A DNA stretch of 64,000 nt from Arcobacter suis CECT 7833. Lineage in GTDB: Bacteria > Campylobacterota > Campylobacteria > Campylobacterales > Arcobacteraceae. The translations under genes were made by a program, and so were the position numbers. Where the stretch lies: NCBI RefSeq assembly GCF_003544815.1, contig NZ_CP032100.1, positions 682,001 through 746,000 of the forward strand. Reading direction: 5' to 3'. Shown here piece by piece: positions 31,652-41,862 of the stretch; within the stretch, counting starts at the first letter, position 1; each line of letters begins with the position of its first letter. The notes beneath the pieces are model-generated. The model was not told the DNA's origin. It made no database searches and worked only from the letters and a program-made list of their open reading frames with translations.

Positions 31652-32716
31652 ATGATAAAAAGAATTAGTTTAGTTTTAGTATCTAGCTTTTTAATGTTTT
31701 CAAATTTAAATGCAGCGGAAGTTTCTCAAACTGCATTAGTTGAAACTCAAGCATTAAAAAAACAAGAAGTAAATGATTTACAAGAGTTTGTGGGAACAGT
31801 AAATTTTGATAAAAAATCAAAGATTGCCAGTGAAACTTCAGGAGTAGTAAAAAAAATTAGTTTTGAAGTTGGGCAAAAAGTAAAAAAAGATGAAGTTTTA
31901 ATACAAATTGATTCAGATATTTTAGATGCACAAATAAAAGCTTCTCAATCGGCTGTAAATATGTATGAAGTTCAGTTAAAAAATACAAAAAAGAATTATG
32001 ATAGATTTAGCGCTTTAATTGAAAAAAAATCTATTTCACAAAAAGTTTTTGATGATTCAAAAGTTGAATATGATGTAGCAAGTGAAAATTTAATTTCTGC
32101 AAAAGCAAAATTAAATGAATTAAGTATTCAAAAATCTAAAAAAATTATAAAAGCTCCATATTCAGGTGTGATTGTTGAAAAAAATATAAATATAAACGAA
32201 TGGTTAGATACAGGTTCTCAAATAGCAACTATTGTAAATACTCAAGAATTAGAAGTTATTTTTAATCTTCCAATATCTTTTATTGGTGGATTAAAAAATG
32301 GCGATGAATATGATATTAATATTTCAGATGAAATCATAAAAGCAAAACTTTATGCAGCAATTCCAAGTGGAGATAAACTCACAAGAACTTTTCCAGTTAG
32401 ATTTAAAGCAGATGCAAAAGACAAATTTATTTTTGATGGAGCAAGTGCAAAAATTAACTTTGCTAAAGAGTCAAAAAGTGTTGCCCTTGTGATAAATAGA
32501 GATGCCGTTATAAAAAGATTTAATATGGATGTTGTTTTTACTGTTGTAAATGATAAAGCTGTGATGATTCCTGTAAAAGTAATTACATATTTTGGATTAA
32601 ATGCTGCAATTATGGCAGATGGTTTAGTTGAAGGAATGCCAATTGTTACAAAAGGAAATGAAAGAGTTTTCCCAGATATGCAAGTTCAAGTTTTAAATAA
32701 TAGTCAAAGTAAATAG
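31652..32716 (+). CDS. RND efflux periplasmic adaptor subunit
   Basis: The membrane fusion protein linking the inner-membrane RND pump to the outer-membrane channel. 354 residues: signal peptide 1-21, barrel-sandwich halves (SETSGVVKKISFEVGQKVKK and IKAPYSGVIVEKNININEW), a coiled-coil hairpin between them (about 95-150), then beta-barrel domains. It lies nine bases before the pump gene. Confidence 0.92.
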   Translation: MIKRISLVLVSSFLMFSNLNAAEVSQTALVETQALKKQEVNDLQEFVGTVNFDKKSKIASETSGVVKKISFEVGQKVKKDEVLIQIDSDILDAQIKASQSAVNMYEVQLKNTKKNYDRFSALIEKKSISQKVFDDSKVEYDVASENLISAKAKLNELSIQKSKKIIKAPYSGVIVEKNININEWLDTGSQIATIVNTQELEVIFNLPISFIGGLKNGDEYDINISDEIIKAKLYAAIPSGDKLTRTFPVRFKADAKDKFIFDGASAKINFAKESKSVALVINRDAVIKRFNMDVVFTVVNDKAVMIPVKVITYFGLNAAIMADGLVEGMPIVTKGNERVFPDMQVQVLNNSQSK

Positions 32717-32724
32717 GAAAAATT

Positions 32725-35700
32725 ATGGATTTAATAAAATTTTCCCTTAAAAACCCTATAACTATTATAGTTGGTGTTTTGATAGTAATTTTATTTGGAA
32801 TTATTTCTTTAAGTAAATTACCTTATCAATTAACTCCAAATGTTACAAAACCAGAGATTAAAATTACAACAACATGGGCAGGAGCAACGCCTTATGAAAT
32901 TGAAAGAGAAATCATTGAAGAACAAGAAGATGCTCTAAAAAGTTTAAATAATCTAATTGAATATGAATCTTCATCATCAGATAATGCGGGTGAAATTACA
33001 CTTACATTTAAACTTGGAACTGATATTAGAGTAGCACTTCAAGATGTTTCAAATAAATTAAATGAAGTTAGTTCTTATCCTGATAATGTTGATGAACCAA
33101 TCATTGAAACGGCAACGGCAAGTCCAGTTATTTGGATTATGTTACAAACTTTAGATGAAAATAAAAGACATGTAGATGAATATAAAACTTTTTTTGAAGA
33201 TGAAATAAAACCTATTATCAAAAGAGTTGAAGGTGTTGCTGGAACTATGACAGGAGGAGGAAGAGAGCAAGAGATGCAAATCAATCTTGACATGAATAAA
33301 CTTGCTTCTTATAATCTTACAATTCCACAAGTTATTGATATTTTAAAAGCTGAAAATGTTGATGTTTCTGCTGGAACTCAAAATATGGGTAGACGAGCTT
33401 ACCGAATCAGAACTGTACACAAATTTACAACTTTACAAGAAATTAGAGATATTATTTTAATTTCAAATAGAGAACAAAGAGTTACAGTAGCAGACATTGC
33501 TGATGTTGATTTTGGATACGAAACAGCAAATTCTGTTGCAATGTTTTTAGGTAAAGATGGAATATTTCTAGGAGTTCAACCAAGTGCTGATGCAAATATT
33601 GTAAAACTTACAGATGATGTTGAAAAAGTTGTAAATGAACTAAATGATACAACTCTTAAAAAAGAGGGATTAAATTTAAAATGGATTTATGATCAACGAC
33701 CTTATATTGCAGGTGCAGTTCATCTTGTAAAAAAAGATATTATCATAGGTGGAGCATTAGCTGTGATGATATTAATGTTATTTTTAAGAGCATTATCTCC
33801 AACAGCTGTTGTAAGTATTGCTATTCCAATTTCTGTTATTGGAACATTTATTTTCTTATCATTGATGGATAGAAGTCTAAATACAGTTTCACTTGCAGGA
33901 ATCTCTTTTTCTATTGGTATGTTAGTTGATAGTGCTATTGTTGTTTTAGAAAATATTGATAGACATAGAAAAGAGGGTATGAGTATAACCAAAGCTGCCT
34001 ATGAGGGAACAAAAGAGGTTTGGGGCGCACTACTAGCAGGTGCAGCAACTCACATGGCTGTATTTATTCCAATTATATTCTTAGAAGATGAAGCTGGACA
34101 ACTATTTAAAGATATTGCAATTGCTGCAACGGCATCTTGTTTTATTTCATTATTTGTATCTATTACTGTTATTCCAATGTTATGGAAAAAAATCGCAAGT
34201 TTATCTTCAAAAGAGCCAAAAGGTGAAACTGGATTAACTAGATTTGGAAATAAATTTGTAGATATGTTTATGGTAATTACCCATTGGTCTTTAAAATCAG
34301 TAAAAACAAGAATTATTACAATAGGGTCATTAGCAATAGTTTCTATTTCTATTGTTTGGGCATTATTCCCAAAAATGGATTATTTACCACAAGGAAATAA
34401 AAACCTAATTTTTAATATTTTAATAACACCTCCTGGGCTTTCTTATGAAGAAAGATATAACATGGGTTCATATTTAATGAAAAAAGTTGAACCAAATATC
34501 GGAAAAGATGTTGATGGAGTTCCTGGAATTAATAGAGCATTTTTTGTTTCATTTGGAGATTTTAACCTTTTTGGTGGAACTTCTATGCATGAAAGTCGTG
34601 GACGAGAATTGATACCATTTTTTAGACCAATAGTAAATTCTCTTCCTTCTATATTTGGGGTATCTTTACAATCAGGAGTTTTTGAAGATGGAATAGGTGA
34701 GGGGAAAACTGTAAATATTGATATTAGTGGTGAAAAAATAGAAGATATTGCAAATGTAGGAATGCAACTATTTATGGCAACTAGTGGAGCAATAGAAGGA
34801 GCACAAGTACGACCAGTTCCATCTATTGAGTTACTTTATCCAGAAGTGCGAATAAAACCAAACCAAGATGCTTTAAAAGCTTTAAATTTAACTTCTTCTG
34901 ATTTAGGAATTATGGCAGATGTGTTAATGGATGGTAGAAAAATATCAGATTTTGAACAAGATGGTAAAAAGAAAATAGACTTAGTTTTAAAAGCAAATGA
35001 TAAACAAATTCAAACACCAGAAGATATTTTAGCAACACAAGTGGCTTTACCAAACGGTTCATTAGTACCTGTATCATCTTTATCAACAGCAGAATTAACA
35101 ACAGGGATTAGTGAAATTAGACACTTAGATGGAAAAAGAACGATTACTTTACAAGTTACACCACCACCTGAAATGACAATTGAAGAAACAATGACAATTT
35201 TAGATGTTGCATTAAAGAAAATGAAAGAAGAAGGAAAGATTTCTGATAAAGTGGAAATTGGTATAAGTGGAACAGCTGATAAATTAACTGAAACTATTGA
35301 ATTATTAGGTATGAATTTCCTTTTAGCTTTAGTTATAGTTTATTTATTAATGGTTGCTTTATTTGGAAGTTTTTCTTATCCATTTGTTATTATGTTTACA
35401 GTACCTCTTGCAATGGCTGGAGGATTTATTGGACTTGCAATAACTGATGCATTTATTGAGCCTCAACCATTGGATGTTTTAACTATGTTTGGATTTATTA
35501 TTTTAATTGGAATAGTTGTAAATAACTCTATTTTAATAGTTCATCAAAGTTTAAATTACATTAGAATCAATGGTTATGAATATAAAGAAGCAATTATTGA
35601 AGCCACAAAAACAAGAATTAGACCAATTTATATGAGTTCATTAACCTCTATTTTTGGGATGATGCCTTTGGTTTTAATTCCAGGTCCTGGAAGTGAGTTT

Positions 35701-35859
35701 TACAGAGGATTAGGTTCAGTAATGATTGGAGGACTTACATTTTCTACGATATTTACTATATTTGTAACTCCTGCTCTTTTAATGTTTTTTATCAAAGCAG
35801 AAGAAAAAATATCTTTGAATGAAAAATCTATTGACGATTTAGATTTAAGTAAATCATAA
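32725..35859 (+). CDS. RND efflux transporter permease
   Basis: A 1044-residue inner-membrane pump of the HAE1/AcrB type: first helix at about 12-30, large periplasmic loop, a cluster of helices near 335-490 with the proton-relay segment SIGMLVDSAIVVLENIDRHR, second large loop, and C-terminal helices ending near 1025. It uses the proton gradient to expel compounds through the adaptor and TolC partner encoded on either side. Substrate range cannot be told from sequence. Confidence 0.95.
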   Translation: MDLIKFSLKNPITIIVGVLIVILFGIISLSKLPYQLTPNVTKPEIKITTTWAGATPYEIEREIIEEQEDALKSLNNLIEYESSSSDNAGEITLTFKLGTDIRVALQDVSNKLNEVSSYPDNVDEPIIETATASPVIWIMLQTLDENKRHVDEYKTFFEDEIKPIIKRVEGVAGTMTGGGREQEMQINLDMNKLASYNLTIPQVIDILKAENVDVSAGTQNMGRRAYRIRTVHKFTTLQEIRDIILISNREQRVTVADIADVDFGYETANSVAMFLGKDGIFLGVQPSADANIVKLTDDVEKVVNELNDTTLKKEGLNLKWIYDQRPYIAGAVHLVKKDIIIGGALAVMILMLFLRALSPTAVVSIAIPISVIGTFIFLSLMDRSLNTVSLAGISFSIGMLVDSAIVVLENIDRHRKEGMSITKAAYEGTKEVWGALLAGAATHMAVFIPIIFLEDEAGQLFKDIAIAATASCFISLFVSITVIPMLWKKIASLSSKEPKGETGLTRFGNKFVDMFMVITHWSLKSVKTRIITIGSLAIVSISIVWALFPKMDYLPQGNKNLIFNILITPPGLSYEERYNMGSYLMKKVEPNIGKDVDGVPGINRAFFVSFGDFNLFGGTSMHESRGRELIPFFRPIVNSLPSIFGVSLQSGVFEDGIGEGKTVNIDISGEKIEDIANVGMQLFMATSGAIEGAQVRPVPSIELLYPEVRIKPNQDALKALNLTSSDLGIMADVLMDGRKISDFEQDGKKKIDLVLKANDKQIQTPEDILATQVALPNGSLVPVSSLSTAELTTGISEIRHLDGKRTITLQVTPPPEMTIEETMTILDVALKKMKEEGKISDKVEIGISGTADKLTETIELLGMNFLLALVIVYLLMVALFGSFSYPFVIMFTVPLAMAGGFIGLAITDAFIEPQPLDVLTMFGFIILIGIVVNNSILIVHQSLNYIRINGYEYKEAIIEATKTRIRPIYMSSLTSIFGMMPLVLIPGPGSEFYRGLGSVMIGGLTFSTIFTIFVTPALLMFFIKAEEKISLNEKSIDDLDLSKS

Positions 35860-35872
35860 AAGGAAAATATTT

Positions 35873-37126
35873 ATGAAAAAAATAAAATTATTAACACTAT
35901 CATTAACAGCTTTTTTAGCTGTTAATTTAAATGCTTTAACACTAGATGAAGCAGTAAAAAAAGCTTTAGACAACAACTTTGATATTCAAGGTAAAAATTA
36001 TGATTACATTGAAAGTTTGGAAAATGTAAAATCAAATAATTCAAATTATTTACCAAAATTAGATGCTTCTTATGGATATACAAATACTGATAAAGCAAAT
36101 GTTGGATTTGAATCAGATGAATCAACAGCTACTTTAAAATTATCATACAATTTATTTAATGGATTTAAAGATTTAGCTGTAAAAGAATCATCAGTTTATT
36201 TATCTTTGTCTTCTGAATATTCATTAAATGCCACAAAACAAGATATTATTTTAGATACAAAAACAGCATATATAAATTACCTTGATAAACAAAATGCCCT
36301 TGAAACTTATAAAAGTGCTTATATTTTATTTCAAGAACAATACGAAGATTCATTACATAGATATGAACAAGGGTTAATTGCGAAAAATGATTTATTGCAA
36401 GTTCAAGTAAATATGTCAAGTGCAAAACAAAATGTAGTAAAAGCTCAAGGAGATTTAAAAGTTGCTAAATTTCAACTATCAAATATTTTAGGTGGAATAA
36501 ATTTAGAAAATGAAACTATAGAAAAGTTAAATGAACAAACTCTTCAAGGTTCTGTTTATGATGAAAGTTTATTAGAAAATAGAAGTGAAATTCAAGCTTT
36601 AAAAATGAATTTACAATCTATCAAAGAGTTAGAAAAATCTGCAAAAGCTGGATATTATCCAAAAGTTGATGCATCTGTATCTCATAATAAATATTATGAA
36701 GAATTATCAAAAAAGATTGAAAATAAAGAAGATAATCAAAATATTGCAAATGTAACTGCAACTTGGAATTTATATAATGGTGGATATGATTCTTCTCAAA
36801 CGACAATTTATAAAACAAAATATTTAAGTGCATCTTCACTTTTGAGTAAAACTAAATTGGATATAAAACTTCAATATGAAAATGCAAAATCAAATTATGA
36901 AGTTGCAATTGATAATCTTGAAACTTCTAAACTAGCACTATTGCAAGCTACTGAAAATTACAGTATTGTAAAAAATAGATTTGATGAAGGAGTTTCTACA
37001 AGTACAGATTTGACAGATGCAAATTATTTATTAACACAGGCAAAGCAAGGCTTTAGTCGGGCTTACTTTGATAAATATTTAGCGATTTCAACACTTGATA
37101 GAATTATTGAAAAAGATATAAATTAA
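35873..37126 (+). CDS. TolC family outer membrane channel
   Basis: A 417-residue outer-membrane efflux protein with a signal peptide (1-21, ending in LNA) and the two repeated coiled-coil/beta halves of TolC (LTLDEAVKKALDNNFDIQ opening; LYNGGYDSSQT in the second half). It completes the tripartite pump with the two preceding genes, from which it is separated by 13 bases. Confidence 0.92.
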   Translation: MKKIKLLTLSLTAFLAVNLNALTLDEAVKKALDNNFDIQGKNYDYIESLENVKSNNSNYLPKLDASYGYTNTDKANVGFESDESTATLKLSYNLFNGFKDLAVKESSVYLSLSSEYSLNATKQDIILDTKTAYINYLDKQNALETYKSAYILFQEQYEDSLHRYEQGLIAKNDLLQVQVNMSSAKQNVVKAQGDLKVAKFQLSNILGGINLENETIEKLNEQTLQGSVYDESLLENRSEIQALKMNLQSIKELEKSAKAGYYPKVDASVSHNKYYEELSKKIENKEDNQNIANVTATWNLYNGGYDSSQTTIYKTKYLSASSLLSKTKLDIKLQYENAKSNYEVAIDNLETSKLALLQATENYSIVKNRFDEGVSTSTDLTDANYLLTQAKQGFSRAYFDKYLAISTLDRIIEKDIN

Positions 37127-37135
37127 AGGGAAAAA

Positions 37136-37990
37136 ATGAAGAGTAGTATTTTTATAGATTTAAAACTCTTCATTTTAATTTTTATTGCTTTACTTTTTTT
37201 AGCTGTAAACTCTATTTTATGCAAAATGGCTATTTCTACCCAAAATATTGATGCTTTTTCATTTACAATTTTACGAATATTCTCCGGAGCAATTTTACTT
37301 TTAGGTATTTATTTTTATAAAAATAGAAATTTAAAATTTGATATGAAAAAAAATTGGCTTAGCTCTTTTATGCTTTTTTTATATGCAATTTGTTTTTCAT
37401 ATTCTTATATAAATATGTTTGCTGGAATTGGAACACTTATCCTTTTTGCAGTTGTACAATTAAGTATGATTTTAATTGCACTTTTTTATAAAGAAAAACT
37501 CACAATAAATAAAGTTCTAGGGATAATTGTAGCTTTTAGTGGATTGGTTTTTTTACTTTATCCAAAAGAAGATTTTTCTCTTTCATTTTTTCATACATTT
37601 TTGATGATTATTTCAGGTATTGCTTGGGCTATTTATAGTGTTATTGGAAAATCTTCAACAAATGCATTATTAAACACAACAGATAATTTTTTTAAAGCAA
37701 CAATTTTTACAATAATATTTATGGTGTTTTTTATAAAAGAATTAAAACTTGATTTATATACTTCTTTTTTAGCAGTTATTTCTGGTGCTATTACTTCTGC
37801 CTTAGGTTATTTGATTTGGTATAAAATTCTTCCAAAAATTCAAATTACAACAGCTAGTATTTTACAATTAATAGTTCCTATTTTAGCTATTTTTCTAAGT
37901 GTGATTGTACTTGATGAAAAGTTTAGTTTTGAACTTGGTATTTCAACTTTTATCATTCTTTTTGGAATATTTTTAGCTTTAAAAAAATGA
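37136..37990 (+). CDS. EamA/DMT family transporter
   Basis: A 284-residue inner-membrane protein with about 10 helices arranged as two EamA repeats. Conserved segments include the FTILRIFSGAILLL first-repeat motif and SALGYLIWYKILPKIQITTASIL in the second. Family members export metabolites or drugs. It starts nine bases after tolC and closes the efflux operon. Confidence 0.87.
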   Translation: MKSSIFIDLKLFILIFIALLFLAVNSILCKMAISTQNIDAFSFTILRIFSGAILLLGIYFYKNRNLKFDMKKNWLSSFMLFLYAICFSYSYINMFAGIGTLILFAVVQLSMILIALFYKEKLTINKVLGIIVAFSGLVFLLYPKEDFSLSFFHTFLMIISGIAWAIYSVIGKSSTNALLNTTDNFFKATIFTIIFMVFFIKELKLDLYTSFLAVISGAITSALGYLIWYKILPKIQITTASILQLIVPILAIFLSVIVLDEKFSFELGISTFIILFGIFLALKK

Positions 37991-37994
37991 TAAT

Positions 37995-38207
37995 TTATTT
38001 ATTTTCTTTTGGTTTAGGAGGTACATTTTCAATACCTTTAAATGGCTCACTCCATTGAAGTTTAGAAGGAATACTTGGAGCATCTCTTTTATTGATATTA
38101 AAGTTTATACCATCTAAAGCAGGCTTTTCTTGAAAAAAAATAAAAGCGATAACTATTATTGCCGTGATTATTATTAATTTTATGATTGTATATGTTAAAT
38201 CTTTCAT
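37995..38207 (-). CDS. Small single-pass membrane protein, unknown
   Basis: A 70-residue protein with a membrane helix at about 8-25 and a short proline-rich exported tail (VPPKPKENK at the end). No family recognised. It converges closely on the EamA gene (four-base gap) and is followed upstream by the accC terminator-like hairpin. Coding status is supported by good composition but not by any motif. Confidence 0.55.
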   Translation of the reverse strand: MKDLTYTIIKLIIITAIIVIAFIFFQEKPALDGINFNINKRDAPSIPSKLQWSEPFKGIENVPPKPKENK

Positions 38208-38254
38208 AAAAATATTGTTACATTGTTTTGATTAATTCTTGCTATGGGTGAGTA

Positions 38255-38282
38255 ATTAAGAATCTCTAAAGAGATTCTTAAT
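38255..38282 (-). terminator. Hairpin at the accC stop codon
   Basis: Perfect 12-base stem ATTAAGAATCTC / GAGATTCTTAAT with a 4-base loop, overlapping the accC TAA. On the accC strand the tail is only weakly T-rich, so termination strength is uncertain. Confidence 0.55.
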
Positions 38283-39729
38283 GTTTAACTTTTAGATTGT
38301 TTTTGTTTATAGCTTCCATAAGTTTCATAATATTAGCTATTTTTTCTTCTTCTTGTTTAATATTATCTTCACTATGAAGAGTAAATATTTCCATTTTTTT
38401 ATCTAAATAACTAGTATTGAATTTTCCATTGATAAAATCTTCATCTCTTACGATTTCTCTATGTAATGGAATATTTGTAGGGAATCCTTCGATATAGAAT
38501 TCATCTAAAGCTCTTTTTGCTTTTTTAACAGCACCTTCCCAATCTAATGCCCAAACAATTAGTTTTCCAATCATTGAATCGTAGTTTGCTGGAACTTTAT
38601 ATCCTGTATAAATACTTGTATCAAGTCTAACACCAGGACCTCCAGGAGTTAAATATTTACTTACAGTTCCAGTTCCTGGCATAAAGTTTTTTTGTGGATT
38701 TTCAGCATTGATTCTGAATTCAATTGCATAACCTCTAAATTGAATCTCTTCTTGTAAGAATTGTAATTTATCACCTTCTGCGATTTCAATCATTCTTTGA
38801 ATAATATCAACACCTGTAATAGTTTCAGTTACTGGATGCTCAACTTGAACTCTTGTATTCATTTCGATGAAATAAATGTTATCTTGTTCATCAACTAAGA
38901 ATTCAACAGTTCCAACACTTTCGTATCCTAATTTGAACATTGCTTTTGTAGCAATTCTGTAAAGTTCTTTTCTAGTTTCGTTGTTTAATCTTGGACTTGG
39001 AGCAATTTCGATAACTTTTTGATGTCTTCTTTGAATAGAACAATCTCTTTCACCTAAATGAAGAACATTTCCATATTTATCAGCAATAACTTGAATTTCG
39101 ATATGTCTTGGATTTTCAACATATTTTTCAATGAAAACTTCATTTCTTCCAAAATATTTCATAGATTCATTTGTAGCACTTTCGAACATTTCTCTGAAAT
39201 CTTTTTCTTGTTTTACAATTCTCATTCCTCTTCCACCACCACCAAATGCAGCTTTAATGATAATAGGGAATCCAATTTCTCTTGCTATTGTTTCACCTTC
39301 AGAAATATCAACGATAGGCTCATCAGTTCCTTCAAGTACTGGAACTCCAACTTTTTTCATGGCTACTTTAGAAGCCATTTTATCACCAAATAATTCGATG
39401 TGTTCTGGTTTTGGTCCAATGAAAATAATTCCATTTTCTTCACAAGCTCTTGCAAAATCAGCATTTTCACTTAAAAATCCATAACCAGGGTGAATTGCAT
39501 CACAACCAGCTTTTTTCGCAATTGAAATAATATTGTCATATTCAAGATAAGCTTTAATAACATCTCCCATAATTGGATAACATTCATCAGCTTTTCTTAC
39601 CCAAATACCTTCAACATCAACTTCTGAGAATATAGCAACACTTCCAATCTCTAGTTCTTTACATGCTCTAATGATTCTAAGAGCTATTTCGCCCCTATTT
39701 GCTATAAGTACTTTTTTAATTTTTGCCAT
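38278..39729 (-). CDS. accC: Acetyl-CoA carboxylase, biotin carboxylase subunit
   Basis: Carboxylates biotin on AccB in the first step of fatty-acid synthesis. The 483-residue protein has the biotin carboxylase N domain (IKKVLIANRGEIALRIIRA), the ATP-grasp glycine loop FGGGGRGMRIV, and the catalytic MNTRVQVEHPVTE segment. The last ~35 residues (HSEDNIKQEEEKIANIM...) extend a little beyond the usual end. No accB is adjacent, so the biotin carrier gene lies elsewhere. A pyruvate carboxylase subunit A is a possible alternative, since that protein is nearly identical in layout. Confidence 0.88.
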   Translation of the reverse strand: MAKIKKVLIANRGEIALRIIRACKELEIGSVAIFSEVDVEGIWVRKADECYPIMGDVIKAYLEYDNIISIAKKAGCDAIHPGYGFLSENADFARACEENGIIFIGPKPEHIELFGDKMASKVAMKKVGVPVLEGTDEPIVDISEGETIAREIGFPIIIKAAFGGGGRGMRIVKQEKDFREMFESATNESMKYFGRNEVFIEKYVENPRHIEIQVIADKYGNVLHLGERDCSIQRRHQKVIEIAPSPRLNNETRKELYRIATKAMFKLGYESVGTVEFLVDEQDNIYFIEMNTRVQVEHPVTETITGVDIIQRMIEIAEGDKLQFLQEEIQFRGYAIEFRINAENPQKNFMPGTGTVSKYLTPGGPGVRLDTSIYTGYKVPANYDSMIGKLIVWALDWEGAVKKAKRALDEFYIEGFPTNIPLHREIVRDEDFINGKFNTSYLDKKMEIFTLHSEDNIKQEEEKIANIMKLMEAINKNNLKVKH

Positions 39730-39903
39730 CTAATTTTGCCTTTTATGAATTTTTAAAATTATTCAGAATTGTAGAGTTTTTTTCAAATTAAATCTTCTCA
39801 TTCATTGCTAAAATAATTGTTTATTATTGCTAAATATTTTATTTATTATTGACATATCATCACTTTTTTATAGGATAAAAATAATATATTTATCAATAAA
39901 ACC

Positions 39904-40254
39904 TTAAAATGGCATAGCCGCACCACTTGCTCCCATAATTTCCCTTGCATCTTCTGTCATCATTTCTGGACTCCATGGTGGAGAAAATACTAGTTTTACG
40001 AATGCTTCATCTATTTCATCAACTGCTAAAGTTACATATTTTACTTGTTCTAGTAAACTATCCGCAACTGGGCAAGTTGGGCTTGTTAGCGTCATTGTAA
40101 CTGTACAATATAAGTAGTTGTTGTTTACATCAAATTCTATATTATAAATCAATCCCAAATCATAAATATTTGCTGGAATTTCTGGATCATATACTTTTTT
40201 TAGATGTTCTATTACTTTTTCTTCTATATTTTTTAAATCAAAAGTTGTTTGCAT
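39904..40254 (-). CDS. DUF59/MIP18-type Fe-S assembly factor (SufT-like)
   Basis: A 116-residue protein with the DUF59 pattern: VYDPEIPANIYDLGLIY, then TMTLTSPTCPVADSLL with its conserved cysteine, and VFSPPWSPEMMTEDARE. Such proteins help insert Fe-S clusters into targets. It is the last gene of the suf operon, 10 bases after sufE. Confidence 0.9.
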   Translation of the reverse strand: MQTTFDLKNIEEKVIEHLKKVYDPEIPANIYDLGLIYNIEFDVNNNYLYCTVTMTLTSPTCPVADSLLEQVKYVTLAVDEIDEAFVKLVFSPPWSPEMMTEDAREIMGASGAAMPF

Positions 40255-40264
40255 TTTTTATCCT

Positions 40265-40675
40265 TTACGCGTTTAAGGCATACTCTTTTATTTTTTTCAT
40301 CATTCCAATTACTCCACTTTGTCTATTTGGAGTTATAACTTCACTAAGTTTTAGTTCATGAACTATGTCCATATCAATATCTTTTAATTCTTGAATAGTT
40401 GAATTTGAGAATATTTTTAATATCATAAAAACTAAACCTTTTACGATTATCGCATCACTTGTTCCATAAAAAAACATTTTCCCATCTTTTATTTCGTGAG
40501 TTAGCCAAACTTGCGAAGTACAACCATGAACTATATTTTCAGGTATTTTATCAATTTCTTTAAATTCTTCTAATTTTTTCCCTAAATCTATAATATATTC
40601 ATATTTTGATAATTCATCTTCAAAAAAATCTAAATCTTCTTTTATTTCATTTACTCTTTGTTCTATCGTATTCAA
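40265..40675 (-). CDS. sufE: Cysteine desulfuration protein SufE
   Basis: Accepts persulfide sulfur from SufS and passes it to SufB. The 136-residue protein has the active cysteine C52 in VHGCTSQVWL and the family length. Located two bases after sufS in the operon. Confidence 0.92.
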   Translation of the reverse strand: MNTIEQRVNEIKEDLDFFEDELSKYEYIIDLGKKLEEFKEIDKIPENIVHGCTSQVWLTHEIKDGKMFFYGTSDAIIVKGLVFMILKIFSNSTIQELKDIDMDIVHELKLSEVITPNRQSGVIGMMKKIKEYALNA

Positions 40676-40677
40676 TG

Positions 40678-41862
40678 TTAATCCTTCAACATTTTTAATG
40701 CTTTTTCTAAAGCCTCAATTAGTTTATCCACATCCACATAATCATTATAAAATGCCGTTGAAACTCTAATAGTTCCTTTTATTCCAAGTTTTTTCATAAT
40801 AGGTTGAGCGCAGTGATGACCGACTCTTACTGCTATATTCATTTTATCAAGTAAAATCCCTATATCATCATGAATTAAACCTTCAAAATTGAAACTTCTA
40901 CTTCCAATACAATTGTCCATATCATTATAAAAAATAATTCCAGGAAGTTTTGCCAATTCTTCATTTAGAAATTTAAAAACATTTTTTTCAATACTTTCAA
41001 TATTTTCATATTTAACATAATTTATATATTCTATTGCTTTTCCAAAGCCTATAATTCCAGCAATATTTTGCGTTCCAGCTTCAAATTTATAAGGAGAATC
41101 AAGTAATGTTGAACCAGTAAAATCAACTTCATGAATCGTTGCGCCACCAGTTTGGTAAGGTTTTACATCTTTTAAATATTTCTCTTTTATATAAATAGCT
41201 CCAACTCCAGTTGGTGCAAAAGTCTTATGCCCTGAAATTGCGAAAAAATCTACATCAAGTTCTTGAACATTTATTTTAAAGTGAGCTAAACTTTGAGCTC
41301 CATCTATCATAACAATAGCTCCATATTCATGAGCCAATTTGATAATATTTTTTATATCATGGATTTTTCCAAAAGCATTTGAAATATGTGTGATACTTAC
41401 AAAAGCATTTGGATTTGTTTTTAGTAACTCTTCAAAATGAGTCAAGTCAAAATCTAAATTTTCATTACAATTTACAACTTCAAGACCAGCACCTAAAGTC
41501 CGCCCTTGCATATGCCAAGGAACAATATTTGAGTGATGTTCTAGGCTTGAAATTATTACTGTTTTAAAATCTTTGGCAAATGATGAGGCAATAAAATTTA
41601 TAGATTCTGTTACTCCTTTTGTGAAAATTATTTCTTCATTTTTTGAAGCATTTATAAACTCTTTTAGAAGACCTCTTGTTTTTTCAAACTCTTGGGTTGC
41701 TTTATTTGCATGACCAAAATTACTTCTGTGAGTATTTGCACAATATTTTTCATAATACTCAACTTGTGAATCAATCACAGATTTTGGTTTTTGTGTGGTT
41801 GCGCCATTGTCTAAATAAATGGTTTTTGAGTTTTGAAAATATGGGAAATCTTTCCTAAACAT
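40678..41862 (-). CDS. sufS: Cysteine desulfurase SufS
   Basis: PLP enzyme that takes sulfur from cysteine for cluster assembly. 394 residues; PLP lysine K213 (SGHKTFAPTG), active cysteine C351 (RVGHHCAQP), histidine in SSLEHHSNIVPW. The RxGHHCA loop marks the type II (SufS) class, unlike the NifS gene 4 kb away. It overlaps sufD by eight bases. Confidence 0.94.
   Translation of the reverse strand: MFRKDFPYFQNSKTIYLDNGATTQKPKSVIDSQVEYYEKYCANTHRSNFGHANKATQEFEKTRGLLKEFINASKNEEIIFTKGVTESINFIASSFAKDFKTVIISSLEHHSNIVPWHMQGRTLGAGLEVVNCNENLDFDLTHFEELLKTNPNAFVSITHISNAFGKIHDIKNIIKLAHEYGAIVMIDGAQSLAHFKINVQELDVDFFAISGHKTFAPTGVGAIYIKEKYLKDVKPYQTGGATIHEVDFTGSTLLDSPYKFEAGTQNIAGIIGFGKAIEYINYVKYENIESIEKNVFKFLNEELAKLPGIIFYNDMDNCIGSRSFNFEGLIHDDIGILLDKMNIAVRVGHHCAQPIMKKLGIKGTIRVSTAFYNDYVDVDKLIEALEKALKMLKD

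Noticed and set aside
39058-39484. Overlapping plus-strand frames of 111 and 117 codons antisense to accC
   Set aside because: They lie wholly inside accC and have low-complexity Ser/Phe/Asn-rich translations typical of antisense shadows in AT-rich genes.
39861-39893. A further suf/nif-type site upstream of accC (ATAGGATA)
   Set aside because: Only one half-site matches and the opposite half is poor; AGGATA is also the common ribosome binding pattern here.
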